Shown here one piece after another: positions 1-6,505 of a stretch of 15,065 nt of DNA. Position 1 is the stretch's first letter. Each line of letters begins with the position of its first letter. The DNA is from DATCVA01 sp036567205 (lineage in GTDB: Bacteria; Pseudomonadota; Gammaproteobacteria; Burkholderiales; Burkholderiaceae_B), in contig DATCVA010000007.1 in NCBI GenBank assembly GCA_036567205.1, positions 1-15,065 on the forward strand, written 5' to 3'. Below the pieces are notes generated by a model. That model was not told the DNA's origin, searched no databases, and was given only the letters and a program-made list of their open reading frames with translations. Position numbers and translations under genes: made by a program.

Positions 1-27
1 GAAGTCGAAGTGAGGGGCAACAGTCAT
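1..27 (-). CDS. lysA: Probable diaminopimelate decarboxylase, first nine codons only
   Basis: An ATG on the minus strand at 25-27 opens a frame reading MTVAPHFDF that runs off the left edge. Only nine residues are visible, so the call rests mainly on context: lysA follows the lptM-type lipoprotein gene on the same strand in many beta- and gammaproteobacteria, and here this start lies 48 bases downstream of the lptM stop. The Pro-His-Phe segment resembles the N-terminus I recall for Alcaligenaceae LysA. LysA decarboxylates meso-diaminopimelate to lysine using pyridoxal phosphate. No clear Shine-Dalgarno sequence precedes the ATG. No catalytic residue lies inside the window. Confidence 0.45.
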
Positions 28-75
28 GGGCAGTAGTAGTAATAAATAGAGTAAGGGCTAAAGTATTGGTTCGGA

Positions 76-318
76 CTATTGAGCCGCGGCGGGTGCCGGC
101 ACGGCGCTGGGTGTTGCTGCATCGCCGGGCACAGCCGCTTCGGGCAAAGTGGGAGCCCCTGGAGGCGCGGTGAGCGATTCTTCGGGCGGTGGCGGCGGGG
201 GCAGGTATAACGGGCCTTTGTAACCACAGGCAGCAAGCGCCGAAAGTAGAGCGAAGCTGGCTACAATGCGGTACACAGATTGGGCGGGTGTCGTGATGTG
301 GGACGCTTGCATAAACAA
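76..318 (-). CDS. lptM: LptM-like small outer-membrane lipoprotein (YifL/LppL family)
   Basis: This is an 80-residue lipoprotein precursor. A hydrophobic stretch (about residues 18-29) ends in a lipobox, Leu-Ala-Ala-Cys, with the cysteine at about residue 31. It is followed at once by GYKGPLYLP, the hallmark of the LptM/YifL family. In E. coli LptM helps the LPS translocon LptD-LptE mature; the same role here is inferred. The mature part is proline- and alanine-rich, with a run of six prolines, so it is probably disordered. The first ATG gives an unusually long n-region. An in-frame GTG at 274-276 would give a more typical 16-residue signal peptide and would widen the divergent gap to cyaY from 27 to 69 bases. 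Neither start has a good ribosome binding site. The gene probably shares a transcript with lysA. Confidence 0.85.
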   Translation of the reverse strand: MFMQASHITTPAQSVYRIVASFALLSALAACGYKGPLYLPPPPPPEESLTAPPGAPTLPEAAVPGDAATPSAVPAPAAAQ

Positions 319-345
319 AACTCCAAATGCAGATAGGTTGCGATT

Positions 346-675
346 ATGAACGAAACAGAATTTCTTGCGCGTAGCGAAGCCATACTCGACAGCTTGGAAA
401 GCCAGTCAGACGACTGGGTGGCTTTGCACGATCTGGACATTGAAGCTAACCGCAGCGGCAATGTATTAACTCTGGTGTTCGACGATGCGATTCATGTTGT
501 GATCAATAGCCAGGCGCCGATGAAAGAAATGTGGGTTGCGGCTCCCAGTGGTGGTTTTCATTATCGCTTCGACGGTCAACATTGGAATGATACGCGTGGT
601 GGCCCCGATTTGGCGGAAGCCCTGTCGCAAATTGTCTCGGAAGCTACTGGGCAGCCAATAAAAGTCATGGTGTAG
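346..675 (+). CDS. cyaY: Iron-sulfur cluster assembly protein CyaY (bacterial frataxin)
   Basis: The 109-residue product has the normal CyaY length and fold order. An acidic N-terminal helix (residues 3-25, rich in Glu and Asp) is followed by the beta-sheet core with the family signature VINSQAPMKEMWVA (about residues 52-65). After it come GGFHYRFDGQHWNDTR and a C-terminal helix ending near LSQIV. CyaY is a cytosolic iron-binding protein that modulates the cysteine desulfurase IscS during Fe-S cluster assembly. The acidic helix-1 surface used for iron and IscS contact is retained. A weak TAGG ribosome binding site lies eight bases before the ATG. The gene is divergent from lptM across a very short gap and convergent with mrcA. 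An inverted copy of the intergenic repeat begins two bases after its stop. Confidence 0.95.
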   Translation: MNETEFLARSEAILDSLESQSDDWVALHDLDIEANRSGNVLTLVFDDAIHVVINSQAPMKEMWVAAPSGGFHYRFDGQHWNDTRGGPDLAEALSQIVSEATGQPIKVMV

Positions 676-677
676 TT

Positions 678-747
678 CCATTTCTATATCAAACGTGTGC
701 TTTGTCGGCTTTGTGTGCCGTACAACGGTACTGTCTGCGCTTCGCCT
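678..747 (-). repeat. Intergenic repeat copy C (partial, inverted)
   Basis: Read on the minus strand, this 70-bp stretch matches copy B (5217-5307) at 57 of 70 positions by hand alignment without gaps. It keeps the core AGGCGAAGCGCAGACA and the tail TTGATATAGAAATG. The left arm of the outer stem seen in copies A and B is missing, so this is a truncated copy. The small inner hairpin persists with a paired change: its TTAC/GTAA arms in A and B are GTAC/GTAC here. It lies directly after the cyaY stop codon. Confidence 0.8.
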
Positions 748-800
748 TTGCGCTTGCGCTGCAAATGGAGCAGGGCTGCATCATGAAGGGGGCGCAAGTG

Positions 801-838
801 GGGCCGGGTTGCTTCGCGTGTCGGAAGTTTCCCGGCCC
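801..838. terminator. Hairpin between convergent cyaY and mrcA, probable bidirectional terminator
   Basis: GGGCCGGG at 801-808 and CCCGGCCC at 831-838 form a perfect 8-bp GC stem. The 22-base loop contains a further CTTC/GAAG pairing (812-815 with 824-827). It sits in the gap between the convergent cyaY and mrcA ends, where a terminator is expected. The base run after it on the plus strand is only moderately T-rich and there is none on the minus strand, so it is not a textbook intrinsic terminator. Confidence 0.5.
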
Positions 839-851
839 TGTTTGCTGAAAC

Positions 852-3290
852 TTAAAACGGTACGCGTTGGGCCTGTGCGGTATTGTTTGAACGGCGTGGG
901 CTTTCGTTGAGCTGATTCAGCAAGTCGCCGATTCCGTCAACGCCGCTGCCATCAATGGGCATGTCCGACAGCGTAGGCAAGCCTACACGTGCAACCGCCC
1001 GTCCCGGCGGAAATTCCGAGAAGTAAAACTCCCCGTCCACCTTGCTTAAGCCGTCGGGTATTGCCTTTGGTGGCGTTTCCGGCTGATCTTTAAGCGCGTA
1101 GCGCATGTAATCGAGCCAAATGGGTAACGAGGCGCCGCCACCGGTTTCGCGTGAGCCCAGCGAGCGAGGCTGGTCGTAGCCCATCCAGGCGATACCTACC
1201 AGGTTGGGAGTGAAGCCGGCAAACCAGGCATCGTGCGAGTCGTTGGTGGTACCCGTCTTGCCGCCGATGTCGTTACGTTTCAAGTCTCGATGGACGCGCG
1301 CTGCGGTACCCGACACGGCTACGCCGCGCAGCATGTCGTTCATGACATATGCAGTGCGTGGATCGATGGCGCGCGCTGCGGAGTCGCCCGCCACTGTGGG
1401 CTTGGATTGCATGATGACTTTGCCAGTGCTGTCAGTGACGTAATCGATCAGGTACGGAGGAACGCGATAGCCGCCATTGGCAAAGACGGCAAAGCCGCCC
1501 GCCAGCTGCAACGGAGTGACACTACCCGAACCGAGCGCCAAAGGAAGGACGGCCGGCTGGCGTTCGCGATCAAAACCGAAACGCGTTACATAGTCTTGTA
1601 CGTACTTCGGTCCAACAGCTTGCATGATGCGGATGGACACCATGTTTTTGGATTTATACAGACCCTGACGCATAGTCAGCATGGGTTCGTAGGTATTGCC
1701 ATAGTTTTTTGGGGACCATGACTTGGAACCTGTTTGCGCCGCGGTCAGCATAAACGGTTCGTCGGAAACCTGAGTGGCGGGCGTAAGACCGCGCTCAAGG
1801 GCTGCGGCATAAATAAAGGGTTTGAAGGCTGAGCCGGGCTGGCGCCAGGCCTGTGTAACCCGGTTGAATTTGCCTTCGGCAAACGCAAAGCCGCCGACCA
1901 GCGCCTGAATTGCCCCGTCTTGCGGGCGCAGCGCTACAAAGGCGGCTTGCACTGACGGCATATTGATCAGTTCCCAATGATCGCCTGTGTTACGGATATA
2001 CACCACCGAGCCGCGTTGAATTTTTTCACTGGCCTTGGCATTTTTAACCAGGCCCCGGGCGATGATCTTTAAAGCGTCTTTGTTGGTGATTTCAACAATT
2101 TGCTGCGCTGTGCGCGCAACGACAATTTTAGTGGGGCTTGCGGACAATACAACGCCGGTCAAGAGGTCGTCGTTGTCGGGGTATTTTTCTTGCACTTCGT
2201 CTAGTGCAAGTTCCAGTGCGGTGGCGTCTTTTTCGATGCCTTCGGGCAAGGTAATGGTTTCTTCGGGGCCAGGATAGCGTGAACGGCGGGTGTAATCCAG
2301 AATGCCGTCACGTACCGCGTTGTAGGCGACTTGCTGTTGTTGCGAATTTACAGTGGTGTAAATGTTGAATCCGCGCGAGTAAATATTGTCCTGATACACG
2401 CTGTACAAAAGCTGGCGCGCCAGTTCGGCCACGTACTCGCCATGGATGGCGTAGCCGCCCGCGGGCGTACCCGGCGCCGATTTAATGACAATGGGCTGTT
2501 CAGCCGCTTGTTTGTATTCGTTCTCGGTCAGGTAACCGAGCGATTTCATGCGTCCCAGCACATACATCTGGCGCGTTTTGGCGCGTGGCAGGTTGGCAAT
2601 GGGGTTGAAGCGCGACGGAGCTTTGGGAATGCCCGCCAGCATGGCCGCTTCAGCAGGTGAGATTTCACTGAGAGGCTTGCCAAAATAAGTTCTGGAGGCC
2701 GCGGCGAACCCATACGCCCGATGACCCAGAAAGATCTGGTTCATGTACAAGTCCAGAATCTGGTCTTTGGTAAGCGTTGCTTCGATTTTGAAGGTAAGCA
2801 GCAGCTCGTAGAACTTGCGTGTATAGGTTTTTTCGGATGACAGGTAGAAGTTGCGGGCTACCTGCATGGTGATCGTGCTGGCGCCTTGTGTTTTGGACAT
2901 ATTCACAAGGTTGGCAATAGCGGCGCGCGCGACGCCGGACCAGTCGATACCCCCGTGCTGGTAAAAGCGATCGTCTTCGGCTGCTAAAATCGCCGACTTC
3001 ATGACATCGGGGACCTCATCAAAACGCAATACGTTACGGCGTTCTTCGCCAAATTCACCAATAAGCACCTTGTCTGCTGTATAGATACGCAGCGGCACAC
3101 GCGGGCGATAGTCGATCATTGCCGATAAGTCGGGTAAATTGGGCCATGCCAGAGCTAATGCGAGCGCGCCAAGCAGCGCACCGCATAGTCCTAGCCCGGC
3201 GATAAACATCGCCGACTTAAGCACAAAACGCCCAAACCAGGAGCGTGCTGGCGGGGATGAATCTTTGGAGGAATTGGTAGAGGAACTCAT
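852..3290 (-). CDS. mrcA: Penicillin-binding protein 1A, bifunctional transglycosylase/transpeptidase
   Basis: This 812-residue class A PBP polymerises and cross-links peptidoglycan on the periplasmic face of the inner membrane. A short cytoplasmic tail leads to one membrane anchor (about 24-49). The GT51 glycosyltransferase domain follows, with EDDRFYQHGG (catalytic Glu about 105), GASTITMQVARN (136-147) and RKFYELLLTFKIE (158-170). An OB-like insert spans about 310-440, as usual for PBP1A. The transpeptidase domain carries the SxxK motif SAFK (487-490), the SxN motif SKN (547-549) and KTGTT (678-682). All catalytic motifs are intact. The C-terminus is a short Asn/Gln/Ser-rich tail. The gene is alone on its strand, divergent from aroK and convergent with cyaY. 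The ATG lacks an obvious Shine-Dalgarno sequence, but the anchor position supports this start. The family call is certain; the symbol mrcA (ponA) follows common usage. Confidence 0.96.
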   Translation of the reverse strand: MSSSTNSSKDSSPPARSWFGRFVLKSAMFIAGLGLCGALLGALALALAWPNLPDLSAMIDYRPRVPLRIYTADKVLIGEFGEERRNVLRFDEVPDVMKSAILAAEDDRFYQHGGIDWSGVARAAIANLVNMSKTQGASTITMQVARNFYLSSEKTYTRKFYELLLTFKIEATLTKDQILDLYMNQIFLGHRAYGFAAASRTYFGKPLSEISPAEAAMLAGIPKAPSRFNPIANLPRAKTRQMYVLGRMKSLGYLTENEYKQAAEQPIVIKSAPGTPAGGYAIHGEYVAELARQLLYSVYQDNIYSRGFNIYTTVNSQQQQVAYNAVRDGILDYTRRSRYPGPEETITLPEGIEKDATALELALDEVQEKYPDNDDLLTGVVLSASPTKIVVARTAQQIVEITNKDALKIIARGLVKNAKASEKIQRGSVVYIRNTGDHWELINMPSVQAAFVALRPQDGAIQALVGGFAFAEGKFNRVTQAWRQPGSAFKPFIYAAALERGLTPATQVSDEPFMLTAAQTGSKSWSPKNYGNTYEPMLTMRQGLYKSKNMVSIRIMQAVGPKYVQDYVTRFGFDRERQPAVLPLALGSGSVTPLQLAGGFAVFANGGYRVPPYLIDYVTDSTGKVIMQSKPTVAGDSAARAIDPRTAYVMNDMLRGVAVSGTAARVHRDLKRNDIGGKTGTTNDSHDAWFAGFTPNLVGIAWMGYDQPRSLGSRETGGGASLPIWLDYMRYALKDQPETPPKAIPDGLSKVDGEFYFSEFPPGRAVARVGLPTLSDMPIDGSGVDGIGDLLNQLNESPRRSNNTAQAQRVPF

Positions 3291-3304
3291 TGAGGGCGAT
3301 TTTA

Positions 3305-3324
3305 AGTCTAACTGCGGTCAGACT
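3305..3324. promoter_or_regulatory. Imperfect dyad just upstream of mrcA
   Basis: AGTCT at 3305-3309 is mirrored by AGACT at 3320-3324, with AC/GT pairing further in and one mismatch, centred on a TGCG spacer. It lies about 15 bases upstream of the mrcA start, inside its probable leader. It could be an operator or a small leader hairpin. No regulator family is recognised. Confidence 0.25.
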
Positions 3325-3389
3325 ATGATTTGCGCATTAGCTTTATGTAACAGAGTAATGCAGTTAATCGGGGTGGCGCTGTTTGCAAG

Positions 3390-3398
3390 TGGGATAAT
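3390..3398 (+). promoter_or_regulatory. Candidate extended -10 promoter for aroK
   Basis: TGG followed by GATAAT (3393-3398) matches the extended -10 pattern TGN-TATAAT with five of six bases in the hexamer. No good -35 hexamer is found at 16-18 bases upstream, which extended -10 promoters can tolerate. The predicted transcription start falls at about 3404-3406, that is, on the annotated aroK ATG. No Shine-Dalgarno sequence separates the two. Either the mRNA is leaderless or translation starts further in. Confidence 0.4.
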
Positions 3399-3404
3399 AC
3401 ACAA

Positions 3405-4016
3405 ATGAATAATTTTTTACCCTTGGACTCTGCCGAGACAGAGCTTAACGATGGAACTGAGGTCGAGGCCTCGGAAACCGTTGTGTTGCCTTACGATCGT
3501 CCCATATTTCTGGTCGGAATGATGGGGGCGGGCAAGACTACTATTGGCCGCGGTCTGGCAAGGCTCCTGAATCGCGAGTTTGTTGATCTGGATCATGAAC
3601 TCGAGGCGCGTTGTGGCGTCAGAGTGTCGTTAATTTTCGACATCGAAGGCGAGCAAGGGTTCCGCCGCCGTGAAACAATTTTACTGGACGAGTGTTCCAT
3701 GCGTCCGGGTATTGTACTAGCTACGGGCGGCGGCGCGATATTAGCCCCTGAAAACCGTCGTTATCTTAGGGAACGGGGGGTTGTCGTGTATTTGCGCGCC
3801 AGCAGCGACGAGCTGTACCGCCGCGTGGCGCGCGACCGCAACAGGCCTTTGTTGCAGACACCGAATCCAAAGGCGCGCGTGGCAGAGCTGCTGCAGGCAC
3901 GCGAACCGTTTTATAACGAAGTTGCCAGCCTGACATTCGAAACGGGCACGATGCCGGTGAATCAGGTGGTACGCGCTTTAATTCCGCTTTTGCAAAATTA
4001 CGAGATCTCTTCATGA
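3405..4016 (+). CDS. aroK: Shikimate kinase
   Basis: The product has 203 residues and phosphorylates shikimate with ATP in the cytosol, the fifth step of the chorismate pathway. The P-loop GMMGAGKTT is at 38-46. Shikimate-site residues include the DLDHE segment (61-65), the arginines of GFRRRE (85-90), the GGG at 108-110 and the Arg of AREPFY (about 166). The lid RDRNRPLL is at 143-150. Compared with compact 170-175-residue enzymes it carries an acidic, probably disordered N-terminal extension of about 28 residues. A GTG at 3483-3485 would remove most of it. The stop overlaps the aroB start as ATGA (4013-4016), implying translational coupling. A possible extended -10 promoter abuts the ATG. 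Confidence 0.94.
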   Translation: MNNFLPLDSAETELNDGTEVEASETVVLPYDRPIFLVGMMGAGKTTIGRGLARLLNREFVDLDHELEARCGVRVSLIFDIEGEQGFRRRETILLDECSMRPGIVLATGGGAILAPENRRYLRERGVVVYLRASSDELYRRVARDRNRPLLQTPNPKARVAELLQAREPFYNEVASLTFETGTMPVNQVVRALIPLLQNYEISS

Positions 4017-5098
4017 CTACCATACACGTTGATACGCCCGGTGGGCGCTACCCCATTCATATCGCTCGTGGGCGCCTGGACTGTTTGGCTGAAAGTATTC
4101 CCGGCGATGCCACCGCCATTGCCGTAGTCACCAATTCCACCGTCGCCGGCTATTACGCCGAGCGGGCCGAAGCTGCGCTGGCGCAAACTGGCAAGCGCAT
4201 CATCCGAATTGAATTGCCCGATGGCGAGGCCTATAAAGACTGGCAAACACTCAATCTGATTTTTGATGCTTTGTTACAAAATCGTTTTGATCGCAAGTCG
4301 GTTTTGGTGGCATTAGGGGGCGGTGTCATCGGTGATATTTGCGGTTTCGCCGCATCGTGCTACATGCGCGGCATACGTTTTGTACAGGTGCCAACGACTT
4401 TGCTTGCACAGGTCGATTCTTCGGTGGGGGGCAAGACGGCGGTCAATCATCCTCTGGGCAAGAACATGATCGGGACGTTTTATCAACCGATCGCGGTCGA
4501 GATCGATACGGATGTTTTAACTACCTTGCCCGCGCGCGAAATTACCGCAGGCCTGGCCGAAGTTATTAAATACGGCCTTATTATCGATGCCGGGTTTTTT
4601 GATTGGTGCGAGCAGAACGTCGTTGCGCTGCGGGCGCTCGAGCAAGACGCCATCACGTATGCCATTGGACGTTCGTGCGAGCTTAAAGCCCAGGTCGTGG
4701 GCCAGGACGAACGTGAATCAGGACTGCGCGCCATTCTTAATTTCGGGCACACATTCGGACACGCGATTGAGTCTGGCCTTGGCTATGGCCAGTGGCTGCA
4801 TGGCGAGGCCGTTGGCTGCGGCATGGTGCAAGCCGCTGAACTGTCGGCGGCGACCACCGGCCTGTCGCCGGCCAGCGTGAAACGGGTGCGAGGTCTGGTA
4901 CATGCCATTGGATGCCCTGTGACTCCGCCTAATCTGGGTACGGACCGCTGGATCGAGTTAATGCAGGTAGATAAAAAAACCGAGGGCGGCCAATTGCGTT
5001 TTGTGTTGCTGCCAAAAATTGGCGAGGCGGTATTTCAGGCGGCCCCGCTTGATGCTGTTCGCGACATTTTGCATAAAACCGCCGTCCCAGTCTTGTGA
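4013..5098 (+). CDS. aroB: 3-dehydroquinate synthase
   Basis: This 361-residue NAD- and metal-dependent enzyme converts DAHP to 3-dehydroquinate, the second step of the shikimate pathway, in the cytosol. The Rossmann-like half includes DGEAYK (70-75) and the nucleotide-binding GGGVIGD (102-108). Next come VPTTLLAQVDSSVGGKTAVN (126-145) and KNMIGTFYQP (150-159). Zinc ligands are expected at Glu183 (LAEVIKYG), His246 (NFGHTFGHA) and His263 (LHGEAV), all present. Length is normal for the family. It overlaps aroK by four bases and is presumably translated from the same mRNA. The 219 bases after it carry two tandem copies of the intergenic repeat before dgt. Confidence 0.97.
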   Translation: MTTIHVDTPGGRYPIHIARGRLDCLAESIPGDATAIAVVTNSTVAGYYAERAEAALAQTGKRIIRIELPDGEAYKDWQTLNLIFDALLQNRFDRKSVLVALGGGVIGDICGFAASCYMRGIRFVQVPTTLLAQVDSSVGGKTAVNHPLGKNMIGTFYQPIAVEIDTDVLTTLPAREITAGLAEVIKYGLIIDAGFFDWCEQNVVALRALEQDAITYAIGRSCELKAQVVGQDERESGLRAILNFGHTFGHAIESGLGYGQWLHGEAVGCGMVQAAELSAATTGLSPASVKRVRGLVHAIGCPVTPPNLGTDRWIELMQVDKKTEGGQLRFVLLPKIGEAVFQAAPLDAVRDILHKTAVPVL

Positions 5099-5112
5099 TT
5101 CTGTTTCCCCGG

Positions 5113-5203
5113 ATCAAGCGTGAACGCGCAGGCGAAACGCAGACATTACTGGTGTAAGGCAGGCGAAGCCAATAAAGTGCGCGTTTGATATAGAAATGAA
5201 ATA
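5113..5203 (+). repeat. Intergenic repeat copy A
   Basis: This 91-bp unit aligns without gaps to copy B, 104 bases downstream, at 78 of 91 positions. Its ends are inverted: 5113-5125 pairs with 5177-5189 in 12 of 13 positions counting G-T wobbles. An inner hairpin is formed by TTAC (5146-5149), TGGT and GTAA (5154-5157). The tail AGAAATGAAATA extends beyond the outer stem. It encodes nothing recognisable and lies between aroB and dgt, so it should be transcribed if the genes form one operon. Confidence 0.85.
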
Positions 5204-5213
5204 CTTTCATTTC
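5193..5213. repeat. Perfect palindrome joining repeat copies A and B
   Basis: GAAATGAAA (5193-5201), a TAC spacer, and TTTCATTTC (5205-5213) form a perfect 9-bp inverted repeat. With two mismatches the pairing extends outward to TTGAT (5185-5189) and ATCAA (5217-5221). The right arm of copy A could therefore pair with the left arm of copy B instead of each copy folding on itself. There is no T-run, so it does not look like an intrinsic terminator. Confidence 0.6.
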
Positions 5214-5216
5214 CAA

Positions 5217-5307
5217 ATCAATTGTGAACCCGAAGGCGAAGCGCAGACATTACTGGTGTAAGGCAAGCGAAGCCGACACAGTTCACGGTTGATTTAGAAA
5301 TGAAATA
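5217..5307 (+). repeat. Intergenic repeat copy B, next to the dgt ribosome binding site
   Basis: This is the second 91-bp unit, 78 of 91 identical to copy A. Its outer arms 5215-5229 and 5281-5295 pair over all 15 positions, with two G-T wobbles. The inner TTAC-TGGT-GTAA hairpin is at 5250-5261. The tail ends in AAATA at 5307 and merges with the TAAGG ribosome binding site of dgt (5306-5310). The repeat is therefore placed where RNA folding could affect dgt translation. Confidence 0.85.
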
Positions 5308-5317
5308 AGGTAGTTGT

Positions 5318-6445
5318 ATGACGACATTGGCCCCTTATGCATGTAATCCGCAACAGACCAGGGGCCGTGTGCACCCCGAGGCGCCGCCGGCCGGCCGTAG
5401 CCAGTTTCAGCGCGACCGCGACCGTATTATTCATTGCAATGCGTTCAGGCTGCTTGAGTACAAAACTCAGGTGTTCATCAATCACGAAGGCGACTTATTC
5501 CGTACGCGATTGACGCATAGTCTTGAAGTGGCGCAAATTGGGCGTACGCTGGCGCGCAATCTGGGATTGCATGAAGACCTGACCGAAGCAATTTCACTGG
5601 CCCATGACCTGGGCCATACCCCGTTCGGTCATGCCGGCCAGGACGAACTGAACGCTTGCCTGCGCGAGTTCACGCCTGCTGCCGGCGGCTTTGAGCATAA
5701 TCTGCAAAGCTTGCGTGTGGTCGATGAACTCGAAGAACGCTACGCCGAATTCAATGGCTTGAATTTGTGCTTTGAAACGCGTGAAGGCATTCTTAAGCAT
5801 TGTTCAGTGAAACATGCGCGGGTGCTGGGCGATGTCGGCGAACGTTTTCTGAATAGAACTCAACCCTCGCTCGAAGCGCAGATTGCCAATCTGGCCGATG
5901 AAATTGCTTACAACAATCATGATATTGACGATGGGTTGCGCTCGGGTCTGATTACAATAGAGCAGTTGCAAAAACTGGATATTTTTGCCACGCATTATGG
6001 GCAAGTGATGCGCAAGTATCCCAATCTGGAGCGGCGCCGTTCTATTTCTGAAACGATACGCGCCATGATTAACACCCTGGTGGTTGACCTTACCGAGTCG
6101 ACGCGCGCCAATATACAAAAGCATAAGCCGGACAGCGCCGATGCGGTGCGCCAGAGCCCCGGCCTGGCGGCGTTTTCGATGTCGCTGCGCTTGCAGGCCG
6201 ATGCGCTAAAAAGCTTTTTGCTTGAAAATTTGTATAGGCATTATCGGGTTATGCGCATGACGACCAAATCGCGCGCAATTGTGCGCGATTTGTTTGTGGC
6301 ATTTTTACAAGAACCGCGGCTGCTGTCCGACGAGTATCGCCGCGACGACGAGATTGCCCAGGCGCGCGCCATTGCCGATTACATCGCGGGCATGACCGAC
6401 CGGTATGCGATTCGCGAGCATCGGCAGTTGTTCGAGATGGAGTAG
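5318..6445 (+). CDS. dgt: Deoxyguanosinetriphosphate triphosphohydrolase-like HD protein
   Basis: This 375-residue cytosolic HD-domain phosphohydrolase is expected to cleave dNTPs to deoxynucleosides and triphosphate. The metal-binding set is complete: His67 in RTRLTHSLE, the HD pair at 96-97 in AHDLGHTPFGH, and the distal Asp at about 194 in NLADEIAYNNHDIDD. His126 in GFEHN is a likely catalytic histidine. Length fits the shorter dGTPase-like type rather than the roughly 500-residue E. coli Dgt, so the exact nucleotide preference is unknown. The start is set by an AAGG ribosome binding site at 5307-5310, seven bases upstream. It follows aroB on the same strand after a 219-base gap holding repeat copies A and B, and converges with the lyase-like gene. 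Confidence 0.93.
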   Translation: MTTLAPYACNPQQTRGRVHPEAPPAGRSQFQRDRDRIIHCNAFRLLEYKTQVFINHEGDLFRTRLTHSLEVAQIGRTLARNLGLHEDLTEAISLAHDLGHTPFGHAGQDELNACLREFTPAAGGFEHNLQSLRVVDELEERYAEFNGLNLCFETREGILKHCSVKHARVLGDVGERFLNRTQPSLEAQIANLADEIAYNNHDIDDGLRSGLITIEQLQKLDIFATHYGQVMRKYPNLERRRSISETIRAMINTLVVDLTESTRANIQKHKPDSADAVRQSPGLAAFSMSLRLQADALKSFLLENLYRHYRVMRMTTKSRAIVRDLFVAFLQEPRLLSDEYRRDDEIAQARAIADYIAGMTDRYAIREHRQLFEME

Positions 6446-6505
6446 CCAGCAGCAAGGGGTTTATAAACGTGCTGCGACATTGAGTAGTCGTCGCCAGTGC
6501 GCCCG

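Noticed and set aside
695..910. Small plus-strand frame over the cyaY-mrcA gap
   Set aside because: It crosses the intergenic repeat, the terminator hairpin and the end of mrcA, and its cysteine-rich translation resembles nothing known.
1233..1721. Open frame of 162 codons on the plus strand inside mrcA
   Set aside because: It is antisense to the well supported PBP1A coding sequence, shows no domain and has no promoter or ribosome binding site of note.
4973..4979. Run of seven A in aroB as a possible slippage or frameshift site
   Set aside because: The frame continues through conserved DKKTEG sequence and the gene ends normally; no downstream alternative frame of interest is seen.
6446..6505. 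GCAGCA/TGCTGC stem around a GTTTATAAAC palindrome between dgt and the lyase-like gene
   Set aside because: The stem is short with a long loop and has no T-run on either side, so it is not supported as a terminator; otherwise the 60-base convergent gap holds nothing clear.
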